This document shows, piece by piece, positions 31,318 through 44,300 of a stretch of DNA of 64,000 nucleotides (position 1 is its first letter; each line of letters opens with the position of its first letter). The notes beneath the pieces are model-generated. The model worked only from the letters and a program-made list of their open reading frames with translations. It was not told the origin of the DNA and made no database searches. Position numbers and translations under genes: made by a program. The stretch comes from Casuarina equisetifolia (lineage: Eukaryota > Streptophyta > Magnoliopsida > Fagales > Casuarinaceae), in contig CM052359.1 in NCBI GenBank assembly GCA_028551475.1, positions 8,867,583 through 8,931,582 of the forward strand, given 5' to 3'.

Positions 31318-34300
31318 TTATGGGTCCCCACTTTTGTTTGGTTTGTGCGGAAGGTATGGGAGAAAGAAGGGAACTTGAATTCCTTAGGTTTATTAGGAAC
31401 CAAACCGGGGGTCAAAAAGTAAGAAGAAAAAGAGGTACTATTTATGTGTAATTTCAAAATTGCTAGATAGTGCCCATTTTGTGTTCCTGAGGATTCCGTG
31501 ATTTAATGTCCGCGGTTTATGTTAGGGTTAATGTGCGTCTATCCTTCAACTTTTTTCTGGTATTTCCTCAAGGAGTTTTCTTTTGGTACTTATTTTAGGT
31601 AAGAATTGGAGCCTGGGGAATTAGTTATCGACTCCTTGTAGATGATATTATGAGATTCAGTCATATTGTGAGTGCGTAGTTATTGTTCAAAATAGCAATT
31701 TATGCTGTAATTGGAGATGCTTGGTAGAATATAATCTGACCCTCTGTGTGGCATTTACTTCCCGTAGTCAACGAGGGGTTGCTGTTTCATACTTCTGGTG
31801 TTAATTTTCTTTAGAAACAAAATTGTAGTTGTCTTTTTATCATAGGATGATATCACTTCGATTCACTAATATCTATTCTTTTTTCCCTCCATTTTGCAGG
31901 CAGCTGGTGCTTTGTCAATAAAAATTGGTTAGTAACCATTGTAGTTTCTGTTGATTGTGAATTACTATTATCTAATTGTAGATCTTTTTTAAGAGAATAT
32001 TTGATTCTTTAATATTTTGTTTGTCTGGGTAGATAGATGCTTAAAATCAGAGCGAGTTGTTTACTCCTGTTTGCAGGTTATTTATTTATTTTTTTCGCAA
32101 TTGATTTGAATTAGCTGCATCAGACGTATGTGTTGCTTTATACCATATTTGAAGAGTTTGAAAATGTATTCTATATAATACATATATATATATATCTACG
32201 TATATATTATACTTTGTTATTATTCTGACAAAGTTAGTAAGCTATGTTAGTTATTTCCTTGCTTGTTAATTTGTCTGCCTATTGAATTTTCTTTTGCAGT
32301 ATAAAGTATTGGTTGTCTTTTGGGCTACACTCGGTCTTGATCTGACCAAGTAAACCGTTGATTTTGTAGGAAAAAGGCCTAGAGATTTGCTGAACCCTAA
32401 GGCTGTAAAGTACATGCAATCAGTTTTCTCTATTAAGGATGCTATTACTAAAAAGGAATCAAGAGAGATCAGTGCTCTTTTTGGCGTTACAGTCACACAG
32501 GTTCTTCAGTTCTAATTTTCCTGCTTCTCTCTTTCCTTAAAATGCTTACCAAAATAGTGTATAAGCTTTATACTCTTCCCTTCCTATTCCTAAACTCTGC
32601 ATGAAGGAAATTGATATTTATGGGTGGTATAAAAGTTTACTAATTGCTTATCTTCTTCTTCTTCTTCTTCTTCTTCTTTTTATTTTATTTATTTTTTTAA
32701 TTCCTTTGTTTGATACTTTTGTGCTCTATATAACCACTTTTAAAAGCATCAAATTTTAAGAATTTCTTCTAGATTGCAAACTTTATTAGCTTTCCCTTTT
32801 GCTCACTTGTCTTAGAGGACTCTTACACCTTGTTTTGGTATTCACCTATATAGGTTCGTGACTTTTTTAATAGTCAACGTTCAAGAGTAAGAAAATTAGT
32901 GCGGTTATCAAGAGAGAAGGCCATGAGATCCAGTGCATGTAAAGAACCAAATGATGGTTCTGTAATAAGCTCTGATCCTATGATGCCCATTGATCCTGTT
33001 CCCTTAAAGTCTGTCAGTCCTGCCAGTGTTGAAGACGCACCATCTTGCTCAACTCAGGATGATGCTCTACCTGGCTTAGATGATGAAGAGAAACATTTTG
33101 TTGGTGATATTTTCATTTTGATGCGGAAAGAAGAAACGTTTTCTGGGCAGGTGAAGCTGATGGAGTGGGTATTGCAGATACAAAATTCTTCAGTATTATG
33201 TTGGTACTTGTCGAATCGCTTTTTCATATTTGCTGTCTATTCTATTATCTTTCACTGGCTTGATCGGGCCATCATCTTCTATGTTTGTAGGTTTTTAACT
33301 AAAGGTGGTCTTATGATTTTAGCAACGTGGTTGAGTCAAGCAGCAATTGAAGAGCAAACGAGTGTTCTTCTTGTAATTCTTAAGGTATTTAGTGATTCAA
33401 TGCTTCTAATTGGTCTGTACTTGCTTTAAGATTGCATAATATTTGTATGATTAACTTGTTTCTAGGTTCTTTGTCATTTGCCTCTGCATAAAGCTGCTCC
33501 TGTACATATGTCAGCAATCCTGCAAAGTGTTAACAGACTGCGGTTCTATAGGACATCAGGTGTGCTCTCATTGCAGAGTCTCTCTTGACACTTGTCCTTC
33601 TCTCTCTCTCTCTCTTAGATACACATATGATTAGTCTTCTTATGCTCACCTGTGCATGTTCGAACTATTATTTGATGGTTAATTGGAGAATAACAATGTT
33701 TATAGGCTCACCAAAAAGAACTTGGCTTCTTTTAATCCCAGCACCTTTGAGTTGAGTTGCATAATTGTTTCTAAAATCTCTCTTTCCTGTGTCCATTCTT
33801 TTTTCCTAGGGTGTAATTTGAAATTTCATTAGGAATACAGCAGTGAGGGACCTTTAGTGCCCAGTAGTCTTGTGGGCTTTCAGGGTCTGGATTCTTTTTT
33901 GGTTTCAATCTATGATTATTGCGTTTGGAAGTGAGGATGGGATGTCAGCAGTATATTTGAGATTAACTGATAACATTTGGGGAACAAAGTGTTGACAATA
34001 TGCTGTGAAAGCATTAAAGTCTTCCTTTGTACATATTTTTAAGATGTTCAACAGATTAAGTCCTTTTTTTAGGTGCTTTTCCTGTATCTTGTTTCACCTC
34101 GTGATATTTTTGAATCTCATTTATCTGATTTGAAGATCAGACATATCAAACAGGGCAAGAGTTCTATTATCAAGATGGAGCAAATTACTGGCTAGGAGCC
34201 AAGCAATGAAGAAACCTAATGGCTTGAAATCTTCAAGTGACACCCAAAATGATCTAATGCTGAAGCAGAGGCAAGTGTATATCTTTACCTCCTAAACTTG

Positions 34301-37300
34301 CAAAGATAATATATCAGTTTTCCCTCATACTGCTTTACTTTTTTGCAGTATTGGGGAAATTATGGGTGATGAATCTTGGCAGTCCAATATGGATACTCCT
34401 GTAAGCACTTCTCAGAACTCAGTACACATTTGTTGAAGAAGGTTTCTATTGTGCAAGTATCTTACATTATTCTTTCTCGTTGAACAGGAAGACAGTTTTC
34501 CCTATGGAAATTCTGAGAATATAAGGTGTGTATATTTGCTTTGTTCTGACATAAGTTACCTTTGTTGCCTTTTTTCTTCCCAGTAATTGTCCCTTTTTTT
34601 TTTCTTTTTTGATGGGTGCCGGTAATTGTCTAGTTAATAAGCATACCTTTTTCAGGAAAGTGGAATCCCCACAAGCACTGAAAATGTTGCAAGCATCTTC
34701 TGATGATTCAAACAGGAAGCAGATCTTAGGCATCTCTTCAACTCGTATCCTTTGGGTTATGAATCTTTTCTCTTTTAAATATTGTTTGAAAAGATTGAGT
34801 TTTTTAATAGCTTTGTAAGGCTTATAATAGAATAGTGAAAATTTTAAGTCATTCATTTACGAAGGAACACATCTATTTAGTATTGAGTTTCATACTTTAT
34901 GAAGGTCTGATCTTTTTCATTTTTTTATTTTTTATATTGGTTTGGTAAAGGGGTTTTTGGGGGCCGTCAAGGCTAAAACTTAGGCCCTGGGCAGCTAGTA
35001 GCCAACTACTAGGCTTCTAGGTTGTTGACTAGAAAGTCTAATCTTGGGTGCATTCCTAATTGAAATGTTTATGTTCTTATGCAGTCTAAAATACTTATGA
35101 TGGACTAATCAGGGACATAAATCTTGTCGAGTGCTATTTGAATGCATTTTCTGCACCAATTTTACATTTGTTTGCTACCTCTCTTTGTGGAGCTGAAGGT
35201 TTGCCCAATGACCTTAGATTGTGAGAGCAGATGCTATTATTGATCTATGCCCGCTGAATGTTCAGTGTTACAGCAATACAGGTTCTATGTTCTCAGAGAT
35301 CTTTACCATTTGCAAACATTGTTTTACTCGTCAGCGGGTGACAGGCCACAATACCCCCATAGTGGAGAAGAAGCCCATATGTTCAATTTTAAAATTAGTT
35401 CCACTTGGCCAAGAAGGCCATAGTAGGAATTCAGGTTGTGATTTCGTCTAGATATGATTTGAGTGAAGTTAGTTCCCATCTGTGTTAACTGTACCCTCAT
35501 TTCTCTTGCTTTCTTCCCCATGACACTCAGTTACTGCCTCTATGTACTCCAATTTACTAGATGGTGGTGATTGATTTAAGATGTGTAGTAAGTGTAGTAT
35601 TTTATATTATCTTTTGCAGGTTTTCAGTGATGAACCTTACCCCTGAGAGTTGACTACTTTTAAGCCTTTTCTTATGTTCCACATCAAAATGGCAAAACTA
35701 ACAAAATATAAAAATTAAAAAAATGAAACAAGTGATGTTTGCTTGTTCAGTTTTTATCTTCATGATAGATTTTAGAGTTCATTTCCTTACCTAGTAACAG
35801 AAACCAGAGAACGCAGAAAAGTTCAGTTGGTGGAACAGCCGATCCAAAAAATGGGAGGAAGAAACCCACAGGCTACAAGGGCAGCTCCTGTGAGTCAAGG
35901 TCGGCCAATGTCTGCTGATGATATACAAAAGGCAAAAATGCGTGCCTTGTTCATGCAGAGTAAATATGGGAAAAGTGGTTCATCTAATGAAAACAAAGAA
36001 GCAAGAACTGAAGGTCCAAACAAAACTCCAGTTAATCATTCCAGCACTTTGAATCCAGCTTCTAAAGCTGTTGTTCGATCTAAAAATGAGGAACAAAAGA
36101 AACCAGCTATACTCCACTCTAGAATCTCTGATAGAGCTGAAGCTCCTCTTGAGGTGACACTTAAAACAGATTTGAGAGAGCCGCCATTGGATAAGTGCAA
36201 GAGGGTTCAGATCCCATGGAAACCACCAGCAGGTAAATCAATTTTCATTGCTTATTTGTTTGATCCCTTTAACTGTTTGCTGACGATAATGTTGTAGAAA
36301 TAATGATCTTGACAGCAAAATTTACCTATCACTTTGAGAAGTTGCGCTAATCTTATGCGGTGAGAGGAATATCTTAAAATACCACTGCATTTTTCATGGG
36401 GAAGATTCATATGCTCATTCTCAACTGTAGCAATTAATGTTCTTATAATACCTCTCCCCTCTAACAGCATATTTACTGTCTAAATTTGGTACAAATCACA
36501 TGCTATACTGAGTTGTATAAAACTTTGGCATTGTTTCAGTTCTTTCAGTTTTCTTTTGGTCCCCTTTCTTCTTAAGTAGTTATAGAAAGAAAGTAGAGAA
36601 TGGCTGTCTTTTGATGTGATTGAATTGGAGTATGAGGGCCATTTAGGTGGCAGACACCAGGTTATTCACAAAGTTTAGCTAGGCCTCACTCCCTCCCTCT
36701 CCTGGCTGGGCGTCTCCCTGTCGTCTCTTAAATTTTTGCCAATTTTGAAAAATTAACTTCGGATTTATCCTTGATTGTTTCCTTTATTTCATAATTACTG
36801 CCACATCAGATCATTTTGGTAGATGATGGATCAGATTTCACTGATCCTGCAAGTCTGTTAATCTGGCCAGGATTTGATGAATTAATTATAATCTTGATGA
36901 GATTTTCAGACAAAAGATGTTGTGTATAGCAATTGAATACTGTTCTTGAACTTTCTTCATTCCGTTAGACCTTCCGCATAGTGATACAGAGCAATTGGGG
37001 TAGGAAATCTGCCCCCTTCTGACCTAAGTACTTACTATTCTGTAAATTATGTACGGCTGCAAATTCTTGTGATGGGGCAAACTGAAATTGGGTGCGCTGT
37101 TGCTTCGATGAGAATGCTTTTGGGAGTTCAAGTGGAGAAGATGCCTTGACTAATGGAGAAATTTGTAAAAAAGGTGTTTGCATGCCAATTAAAAATAAAT
37201 GTATCTTCTAGTTGTCCCAGGACTTAATGGCTCTTTTAATCTTTGGAGGATATTTCAAGCTTATTACACCTCTTTAGAAATGACCTCATCCCCCTCCAAT

Positions 37301-40300
37301 ATAAATGAGTTTAATCTCCTAAGAGAGATCGCAAGTTTATTTCACATCTGCAGAAATGACCTAAACTAGCCACACCCCCTCTCTTTTTTTTCCTTATAAT
37401 TGGTGATCAACTTTTTTTCTTTTTTCCCTTTCTAGTTTCAGTTTAGATTATTAAGAACTATATGGAATTTGGAATTTAAGCATCCCTTTCCCGTTGGTGT
37501 TTGATTCCCAATAACTATACTGCTCGGTAATGGGTGTGCTCTCATCTCCTTGCAAACTCGGGCACAGATCTGCCTCTACTCGTGGTAGAAATAATGCCCG
37601 AGGTCCATTCTGGGTTTTCTGTCTCACAGTCAGAAACCAAATTTGGGATGTTATTAAATGGGCATGGTTGCTGAATATGGAGATGCAAAATCTTTCAAGC
37701 TTGCTTGTATTCTCTTTGGCATTCTCGAGGTTGGGATGGATGTCCGTGGATGTTAAATAAGGACTGATCCCTCTCAATGAAAACTGACTGCCTTCTTATC
37801 CTATGTCGTCAATTATGATGTAATTTATGAAGTTTGCTTTCTGCCCGCAATTAAGTTGCTAGGCCATCCGCCGCTGTATTGACTATTATCAACCCTCGTC
37901 AAACTAGTCAACTTTAAAATAACTGCCAGATGTGCTGTGGAAAGGTCACTTGATCCTGAACATGCAACCTTTACAGGTGGAACGAAGCTGGTTGGATTTG
38001 GACGACAACAATCTCTTAACTCTTGACTCTGTACTGTTGTTTTTCTAATATCTAATCTAGGGAAAGAGGTCCAGTTAAATGGGTTGGCCAAGTAGCGTTA
38101 AATGAATTTCAGATCCTCCATCAAGAAAACAGTACATTTTACTAGAAACTGCCTTGGTTCTCTTGCACTACTGGTGTTATTTGAAAGTTCATATCATTGT
38201 GTTGGACTCTTTTCTGTTTTCAGTAACCTTCTCTGCGAACTTCAGCCTTTTGTGCCCTTTTCTCCTTTATGCAGAAATGAAACACAGTGATACTTGGAGT
38301 GTTGGAGCTGGTGAGAATAGTAAAGAGGTTGAAGGTCAGAAAAACAGAAACCGTCGTGAGAAAGAAACTCTCTATCAGACGGTCGAGGAGATCCCACCTA
38401 ATCCCAAGGAACCATGGGATATTGAAATGGACTACGATGATTCATTGACCCCGGAAATCCCAATAGAACAGCTGCCTGACGCAGATGCTGGAGAAACACA
38501 GATTGCATCTAGTGAAGTTGCAAACAGTTTTGTTTCTTTGGCACCCTCCTTGCCTCAGGTTGGTAATGGAAGCACAGCCGAACCAGATCTTGAGCTGCTT
38601 GCCGTTCTACTAAAAAACCCAGAATTGGTATTTGCATTGACTTCTGGCCAAGCTGGCAATTTATCAAGTGCAGATACAGTGAAGCTACTCGATATGATTA
38701 AGGCTGGCGGGGCTGGTTTAGCGGGTGCTGGTGTTAATATGTCAGGTGGAAGGGTGGAGGAGAAGGTCGAAGTTTCACTTCCATCCCCAACCCCTTCAAG
38801 CAATCCTGGAACGGTGTGTCACTTGGGCTCATTCTGCAACTTCTGTCACATATCACGTATTTATTTCAAATTCCGTGAGGGCGGCACTGCATGTTCTCCA
38901 GTTTGCCAATTCTATGGAGACCAAATAATGCTGCCACTTATAAAGCACTAATTTACCCATAATAAAACTTCACTCCTTTACGCTTAGGTTGGAAAAAAAA
39001 ATTGATTTAGGCGGAGGTGACTGGTGATATGTGTGGCTGAGATTCTCTCGCGTGTGCGGGGCCATGTCCATGGAAGTCACTCTTGGGACACGATCCCAGC
39101 AATATATCCATTTCATGAGATGCTCCATGCAAAACCCTGTAGATGGTTGAATGTCCTGCGCCCATGATGGGCTGGAGCTAATGGGTTGCAGTTCTTTTTC
39201 AACATCCAAAATGTCGTCGCCTTTTGGAGATTTGTGTGGTGGTAAACAGCGTGAGTAAAGGTGTTCATCTTGCATCGGAGTTCTACTGCAATTGCAGGCC
39301 GAGCTCTGAAAAGGGTGACTGACCTGCAACTTCTAGGACTCTCGATGGTGGTGGACAATTTGAAAAATGACTTACTTCGATATAACAAGAAATTTGCTAG
39401 CAATGATGCAAACATGGCAGTTATTATTGGAAGTTCATAGTTTCAATTGTCTTCTAATTTGTTTTTTCCTCATAAATTTGCAGAGTGGATGGAGATCAGA
39501 AGTTGCAAAGGATCCATTTTCTCAACAAAGTTCCATGGCTAACAGGGTAGCCTACGCTGCAGCAGGGTCGGCTGCAACCAGCATGATACTGTCTCAAGTC
39601 ACACCGGCTGCCCTCAGTCCACCACAGCAACCATCAAGCTTTCCATCAATGGCACAGCAAGTTGCAGTAGCTACGATGCCTACTTACTCGCTGCCTCAAA
39701 TGACTACCATGGTTCACTCTGTGCACCAGAGTCACCCAACCAATTCAACGATACAAATACCACATTCAGAAATAGTGTTAACCACGAGGAATCCATCTCC
39801 AATGGGAAACTTATCAAGTGCAGCTTCACCATCTATATTGCGGCATGACAGTACAAGTAACACAAAACCTGCTCATGTATCTGTCACAATGAATGCACCT
39901 GCAAGGGCTCCCGCTTCCTTCCCATCATATCCCTTGTCGCGGTCCACAACACAGCCGCAAACAGCATATCAATCACTTCATCACCAATCAAACCTTTTGC
40001 CTGAGGCTCGGCTAGCAGCAACATACTACTCTAGGCCACCAGACCCTGTTTCTGATTCTTGGAGAACTAGCCAGGGCGTGCCTCCAAACTATCCTTCTCA
40101 AGCTAATCAAAATAATTATAACTTATTGATTGGAGGATCTCGGCAGCATATGGTGCAGCCAGGTCCTTCTTGGGAGAGAAATGAGTATGTGGTCGAAGAG
40201 GAGTTTGAATCGTGGAGTCCGGAGAATAGTCCCACTAGAAGTTCTGAGTACATGTTGGGAAGGGATTTGCAGGAAGCCAGAACGAACCCTGGATTTCCTC

Positions 40301-40395
40301 ATAGGCCGGACCGGTCCAGACAACGGAACTTTTCTGGATTTGGGGACCATAATAATAGGTATGGAGACAGAAAGTGGCGGGAACGGAGGCATTGA
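31124..40395 (+). CDS. LD: LUMINIDEPENDENS-like homeodomain protein
   Basis: In Arabidopsis LD is a nuclear protein of the autonomous flowering pathway that lowers FLC expression. Thirteen exons: 31124-31297, 31900-31927, 32370-32500, 32854-33203, 33291-33384, 33466-33559, 34141-34270, 34349-34400, 34488-34525, 34656-34744, 35801-36232, 38275-38813 and 39484-40395; 3063 nt, 1020 residues plus TGA (about 950 in Arabidopsis as I recall). A divergent homeodomain covers about residues 60-125, its third helix reading VRDFFNSQRSRVRK. A TFIIS N-terminal-like helical region (about 190-310) contains FSGQVKLMEWVLQIQNSS and ILATWLSQAAIEEQTSVL. Then come the VEQPIQKMGGRNPQ motif, PKEPWDIEMDYDDSLTPEIP, and a Ser/Pro/Gln-rich tail ending GDRKWRERRH. 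Intron 7 has a GC donor (CAGAG|GCAAGT), required by frame. The start has A at -3 and G at +4. Intron 11 exceeds 2 kb. The exon 10 donor is the least certain border. Confidence 0.93.
32651..32680. repeat. TTC microsatellite in LD intron 3
   Basis: A run of about nine TTC (or CTT) units in the intron between exons 3 and 4, ending in a T run; likely polymorphic. A CT run of about nine units lies at 33599-33617 in intron 6. Confidence 0.8.
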
Positions 40396-41351
40396 AATTC
40401 GGCTCTTGCATACAACTCGACCGACTATATTCCTGATAGAGCGTTGATTTATTAATTGTGGAGTTTTGCATGGGAGGAATATGGAGGTGGAGTTGGAAGT
40501 TTCAGGCTTGGATTTGGGCTTTGGGATGATGACAATATTAGAATTAGTGGACTTCATTGGCGACATTGCAGGACCAGTCCAATATGTTCGTAACTTTTGA
40601 GTATTAAATTTGAGCAAAAAAAATCCGAAAAAGTACTAAATCATTGGCCCATCTATACAACTAATTCCCAGAACTCGATACCCTAAGAAAAGCCATGATT
40701 CATATTCTTAATAAATTTAATTTTACGATAGCAGGCAGTTCATCAGTTCTTATCTAGGCCTCATCGGTTATTAGAGATGATGAAAGTAAACAGATGAGTG
40801 AACAGATGAGTGAAGGGTGTTCTCTTTTAACAGAACCATGCCGTTCAGGCTCCAACTCCAGTTCTTAGTATCAGTATCAGTGCTGTCTTCAAAATGCTCA
40901 ATTATTCCATATCCAAAAGAGTGAAAAACAAATGTTATTTTCCCCGCGAAAGCTTCAAACTATGACAAGTATCGATTCTCCTGGACTCGGGGTTATTGCA
41001 ACATGACTGAAAAAGCCCTGGACATGAGTTGTGCCGTTGTGTTTATAGTATTTCAGATAAAAAATTAAGCTGCCAAGTTAAAATAACACCTTTTCTTATT
41101 GGCTGGCGCTACCTTTTCCATCTAATTCATCCGAAGCTGACGGTTGATTCCGCGCGCTGATGAAGTATTGATCCAGCTGCATTTTTATCTTGTTTTATTG
41201 TTGGCCGTGTTGTTTCTCTATGAATTTGAAGTTGGGGATATGTGCGAATCAACCTTCGACTTCCATTTTCAGAAACCAAAACCATCCAGCAATGAATCCC
41301 TTCTGAAGGTTTTCATTTCCTGGAAGCCTACAAAGAGAGAAATCCTTGACG
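40396..41351. other. LD 3' UTR, spacer and MTP6 promoter
   Basis: LD 3' UTR runs to about 40720; a CTTAATAAATTT polyadenylation-like signal lies near 40708. An 11-base direct repeat, CAGATGAGTGA, occurs at about 40790-40815. The rest is the promoter side of the MTP6-like gene, with no clear TATA. Confidence 0.4.
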
Positions 41352-44300
41352 ATGGGATTTAGGTTCCATAATTTAAGTCCCCTATACAGAGCCTGCATCA
41401 CCAGATTTCCACGCACGCAGAAGAATGTTCATCCCAATCCCATAATTCAATCCGTCAATTCCCGTTTACAAGACCCTGCTCTTACTCTCTATGACAATCC
41501 CAATTGTAAAATCCACAGAAGGTGGCATTTGGGACACTCACATCACGATCATGGCCATCAGCACCATCAAATTTCTGGGAAGGAGGGGGAGAATATTTTC
41601 CGGCTTGGTCTCGCTGCTGACATTGGTCTGTCTGCTGGAAAGGCCTTGACTGGCTATCTTTCTGGTAGCACGGCGATTATTGCCGATGCAGCGCATTCGG
41701 TTTCCGATGTGGTAACTTAATTGGGGGTTCCCGAACTAGCCGTATTGCTTGCGCAGTTGAATTGTGGATATTATTATGTTTTCGCTTGCCCATGCTGTGT
41801 TTTTTTGGTTAATTATTGGCATTCTTGTTGTGTTGTTTGAATACAAGAGCAATGGGCTCATTGCAATAAGTTATTGGCCCGTTAAACTTTTGTGCTGAAA
41901 TTACAGATCGGAGGTGTTATTTGAAATCAGACTGCATGATGAAAATAAGAAATTCGTTACCTGTTCTAAGCGGTGTTTGTCCTTCTAGTTTTATACCTGG
42001 CCGATACTCATCCCTAACAATACCTAATAATTAACAAAGTGGTCATATAGTGTAAAAGTTTAAGCTACACATACAGCCGGATATGCTATCACTTGGGCGC
42101 ACCTTGGTTGTGATTTTGCTAGCACTGGTTGTCATATCATATTGATGTTACATAGTATTGATACGTTTCTAAAGCAATGGAGAGTTTCAATTCAATTTCC
42201 ATGTAATTACCTAGCTATAGATTAACGGAGCACGTTTCAGTGGTTTGGAGACAAGTAGGCTAAGCACAGAGTTGGTGATTGCATACATTTTTGTGCTTCT
42301 AAATTTTCTGTCAAGAATATGGTGGAGGAGAATCTGGGAGGATCAAATTTCATGGAATATGTAATTTCTTGATATATGCTCCACTATGATTTGCTTCTTT
42401 TATCATGAGTAGTATTCTATCATGTAATGAGCTGGTACATTTGCATGGATGTGTTACACCTCTCATTTCCCAGATTTTTGTTTGAAGGAAATTGATGCAT
42501 GAATACTTCTTTGTGTCTTAAGGTTTGTTTCAAAATGCTGGCATTTGCTTCTTTCTTTTTGTTGACTGCAATCACATCTTTTTATCTTCCAGGTTCTTAG
42601 TGGTGTCGCTCTATGGTCATTTAAAGTTGCAAAGGCTCCTAAAGACAAAGAACACCCATATGGTCACTCTTGATTAGTATCTACATGCTACTCCATTAAT
42701 ATCAATTTATGCATATGTAGCCAATTACAGCATGTGCTAATGGTTCTTATGCTTGTTCTAAAATATAATCTGTACCTTTTCCCTCACGTTACTTTGGCAG
42801 TTTATATGATTGCTTTTCTTTCCTATTTTCTCTCAGGACATGGTAAATTTGAGACGCTAGGAGCCCTTGGAATCTCTTGTATGCTTTTGGCAACTGCTGG
42901 TGGCATTGCATGGCATGCTTTACAAATTTTACTTGTATGATTACTTTTCCTCTCTCTTCCGCACCTTCATTCATATTTAGTCCTTTGAGACTATCACTAG
43001 TTGCATTAGGAGTTAAAGCATATTTTAAATAATATTTACTTGCTAAAAGTTCAAATGTTTGTAATGAATTATAGTATCATATTCTGCACAATTTCTTTCC
43101 TTAATTGAAATGGCAAATTTGCATATGCAGGAATTATTGGCAGCACATCCCGAAATAGTTAATCAGTCACTGACACATGACCATGTGCATGGCCATCATC
43201 ATGGTGGACACCACCATGGAATCGACATGAATCATCCCATCCTGGCTTTGAATATGACTATTGTATCCATAGGTGTCAAGGAATGGTAATAAAGTTATTT
43301 TTATCTATTAGTGAAGAGATTTCTTCCTCATTCTTTATTTTATGGACCTATATATCTCTCATTTAGGTACTTAAATAATTTTTTTCCTAATTATTTGGAT
43401 GGCTAATTGGTTTGATGAGAGCCTTAGCAAACTATTAGGCTGTTTAGATGATCCTCTTTGCCATTTGGAACTATTCAAGGCAATATTTACTGTTAGGTAT
43501 ATCTTATCTTTGGTTCCCTTTTAGCCTTGCGGGCCCTTTCCATTGCAGGCTTTTAACTTCTACAGTATACATGATATTTGTGCAATTAGTGGTCCTTCTT
43601 GTGAGTTATTAACTGGTTTTCTCTGGTCCTACCACCGTTGAAGCCACATTTATGTTTTGATTGTTCATTTCTAACTTTATTCTTTGTCTTATATTCTTTT
43701 CAATGATATTTGACCATTTTTTTTTTCCCTTTCATTGTTACTCCCATAGGCTGTTTTGGATGACAAAACGGGCTGGAGAAAGACAAGGCAGTGGGCTGAT
43801 GAAAGCCAATGCATGGCATCATCGTGCAGATGCTATTTCATCTGTAGTTGCTCTCATTGGTGTTGGTAAGGAGCTTTGGTTCTTCCAAGAATGGTCTGTT
43901 TGCCCTCAGTAAATATAAGTATGATGTTTGGTACTTTGTTATGTAGCTAATCAGTTTAATTTGTTTGTAACTCTTCAATGCGTGCTGCAATAGTCTTCAC
44001 GATGCCTTATTGAGTACAATTGGGACCACTAACCAGTAATAGCTGTAAAACATGTTTATCAACACGTGTATGTGCATTTCGAGATGCTGCTAGTTATAAT
44101 ACCTGGCTTACTGTTTTTCCTCAAGCATTTTGTATAGCACAGATTAAGTTTTGTTCACTTCTGTAGAATATAGGATATGAAGATGCCCAGTAACACTGAA
44201 AGATAAAAAATGTCCAATGAATTGCTCTATTTGTTCAGTGAACAATAAAAAACTGTTTTGCCCAGGGATTAAGACACCGACAAAGAATGGTTTTAGTTGA

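Noticed and set aside
38555..38803. Minus-strand frame inside LD exon 12
   Set aside because: Antisense shadow of a well-supported LD exon.
39113..39415. Minus-strand 100-codon frame in LD intron 12
   Set aside because: Lies mostly in an intron, overlaps another frame, and has no recognised motif.
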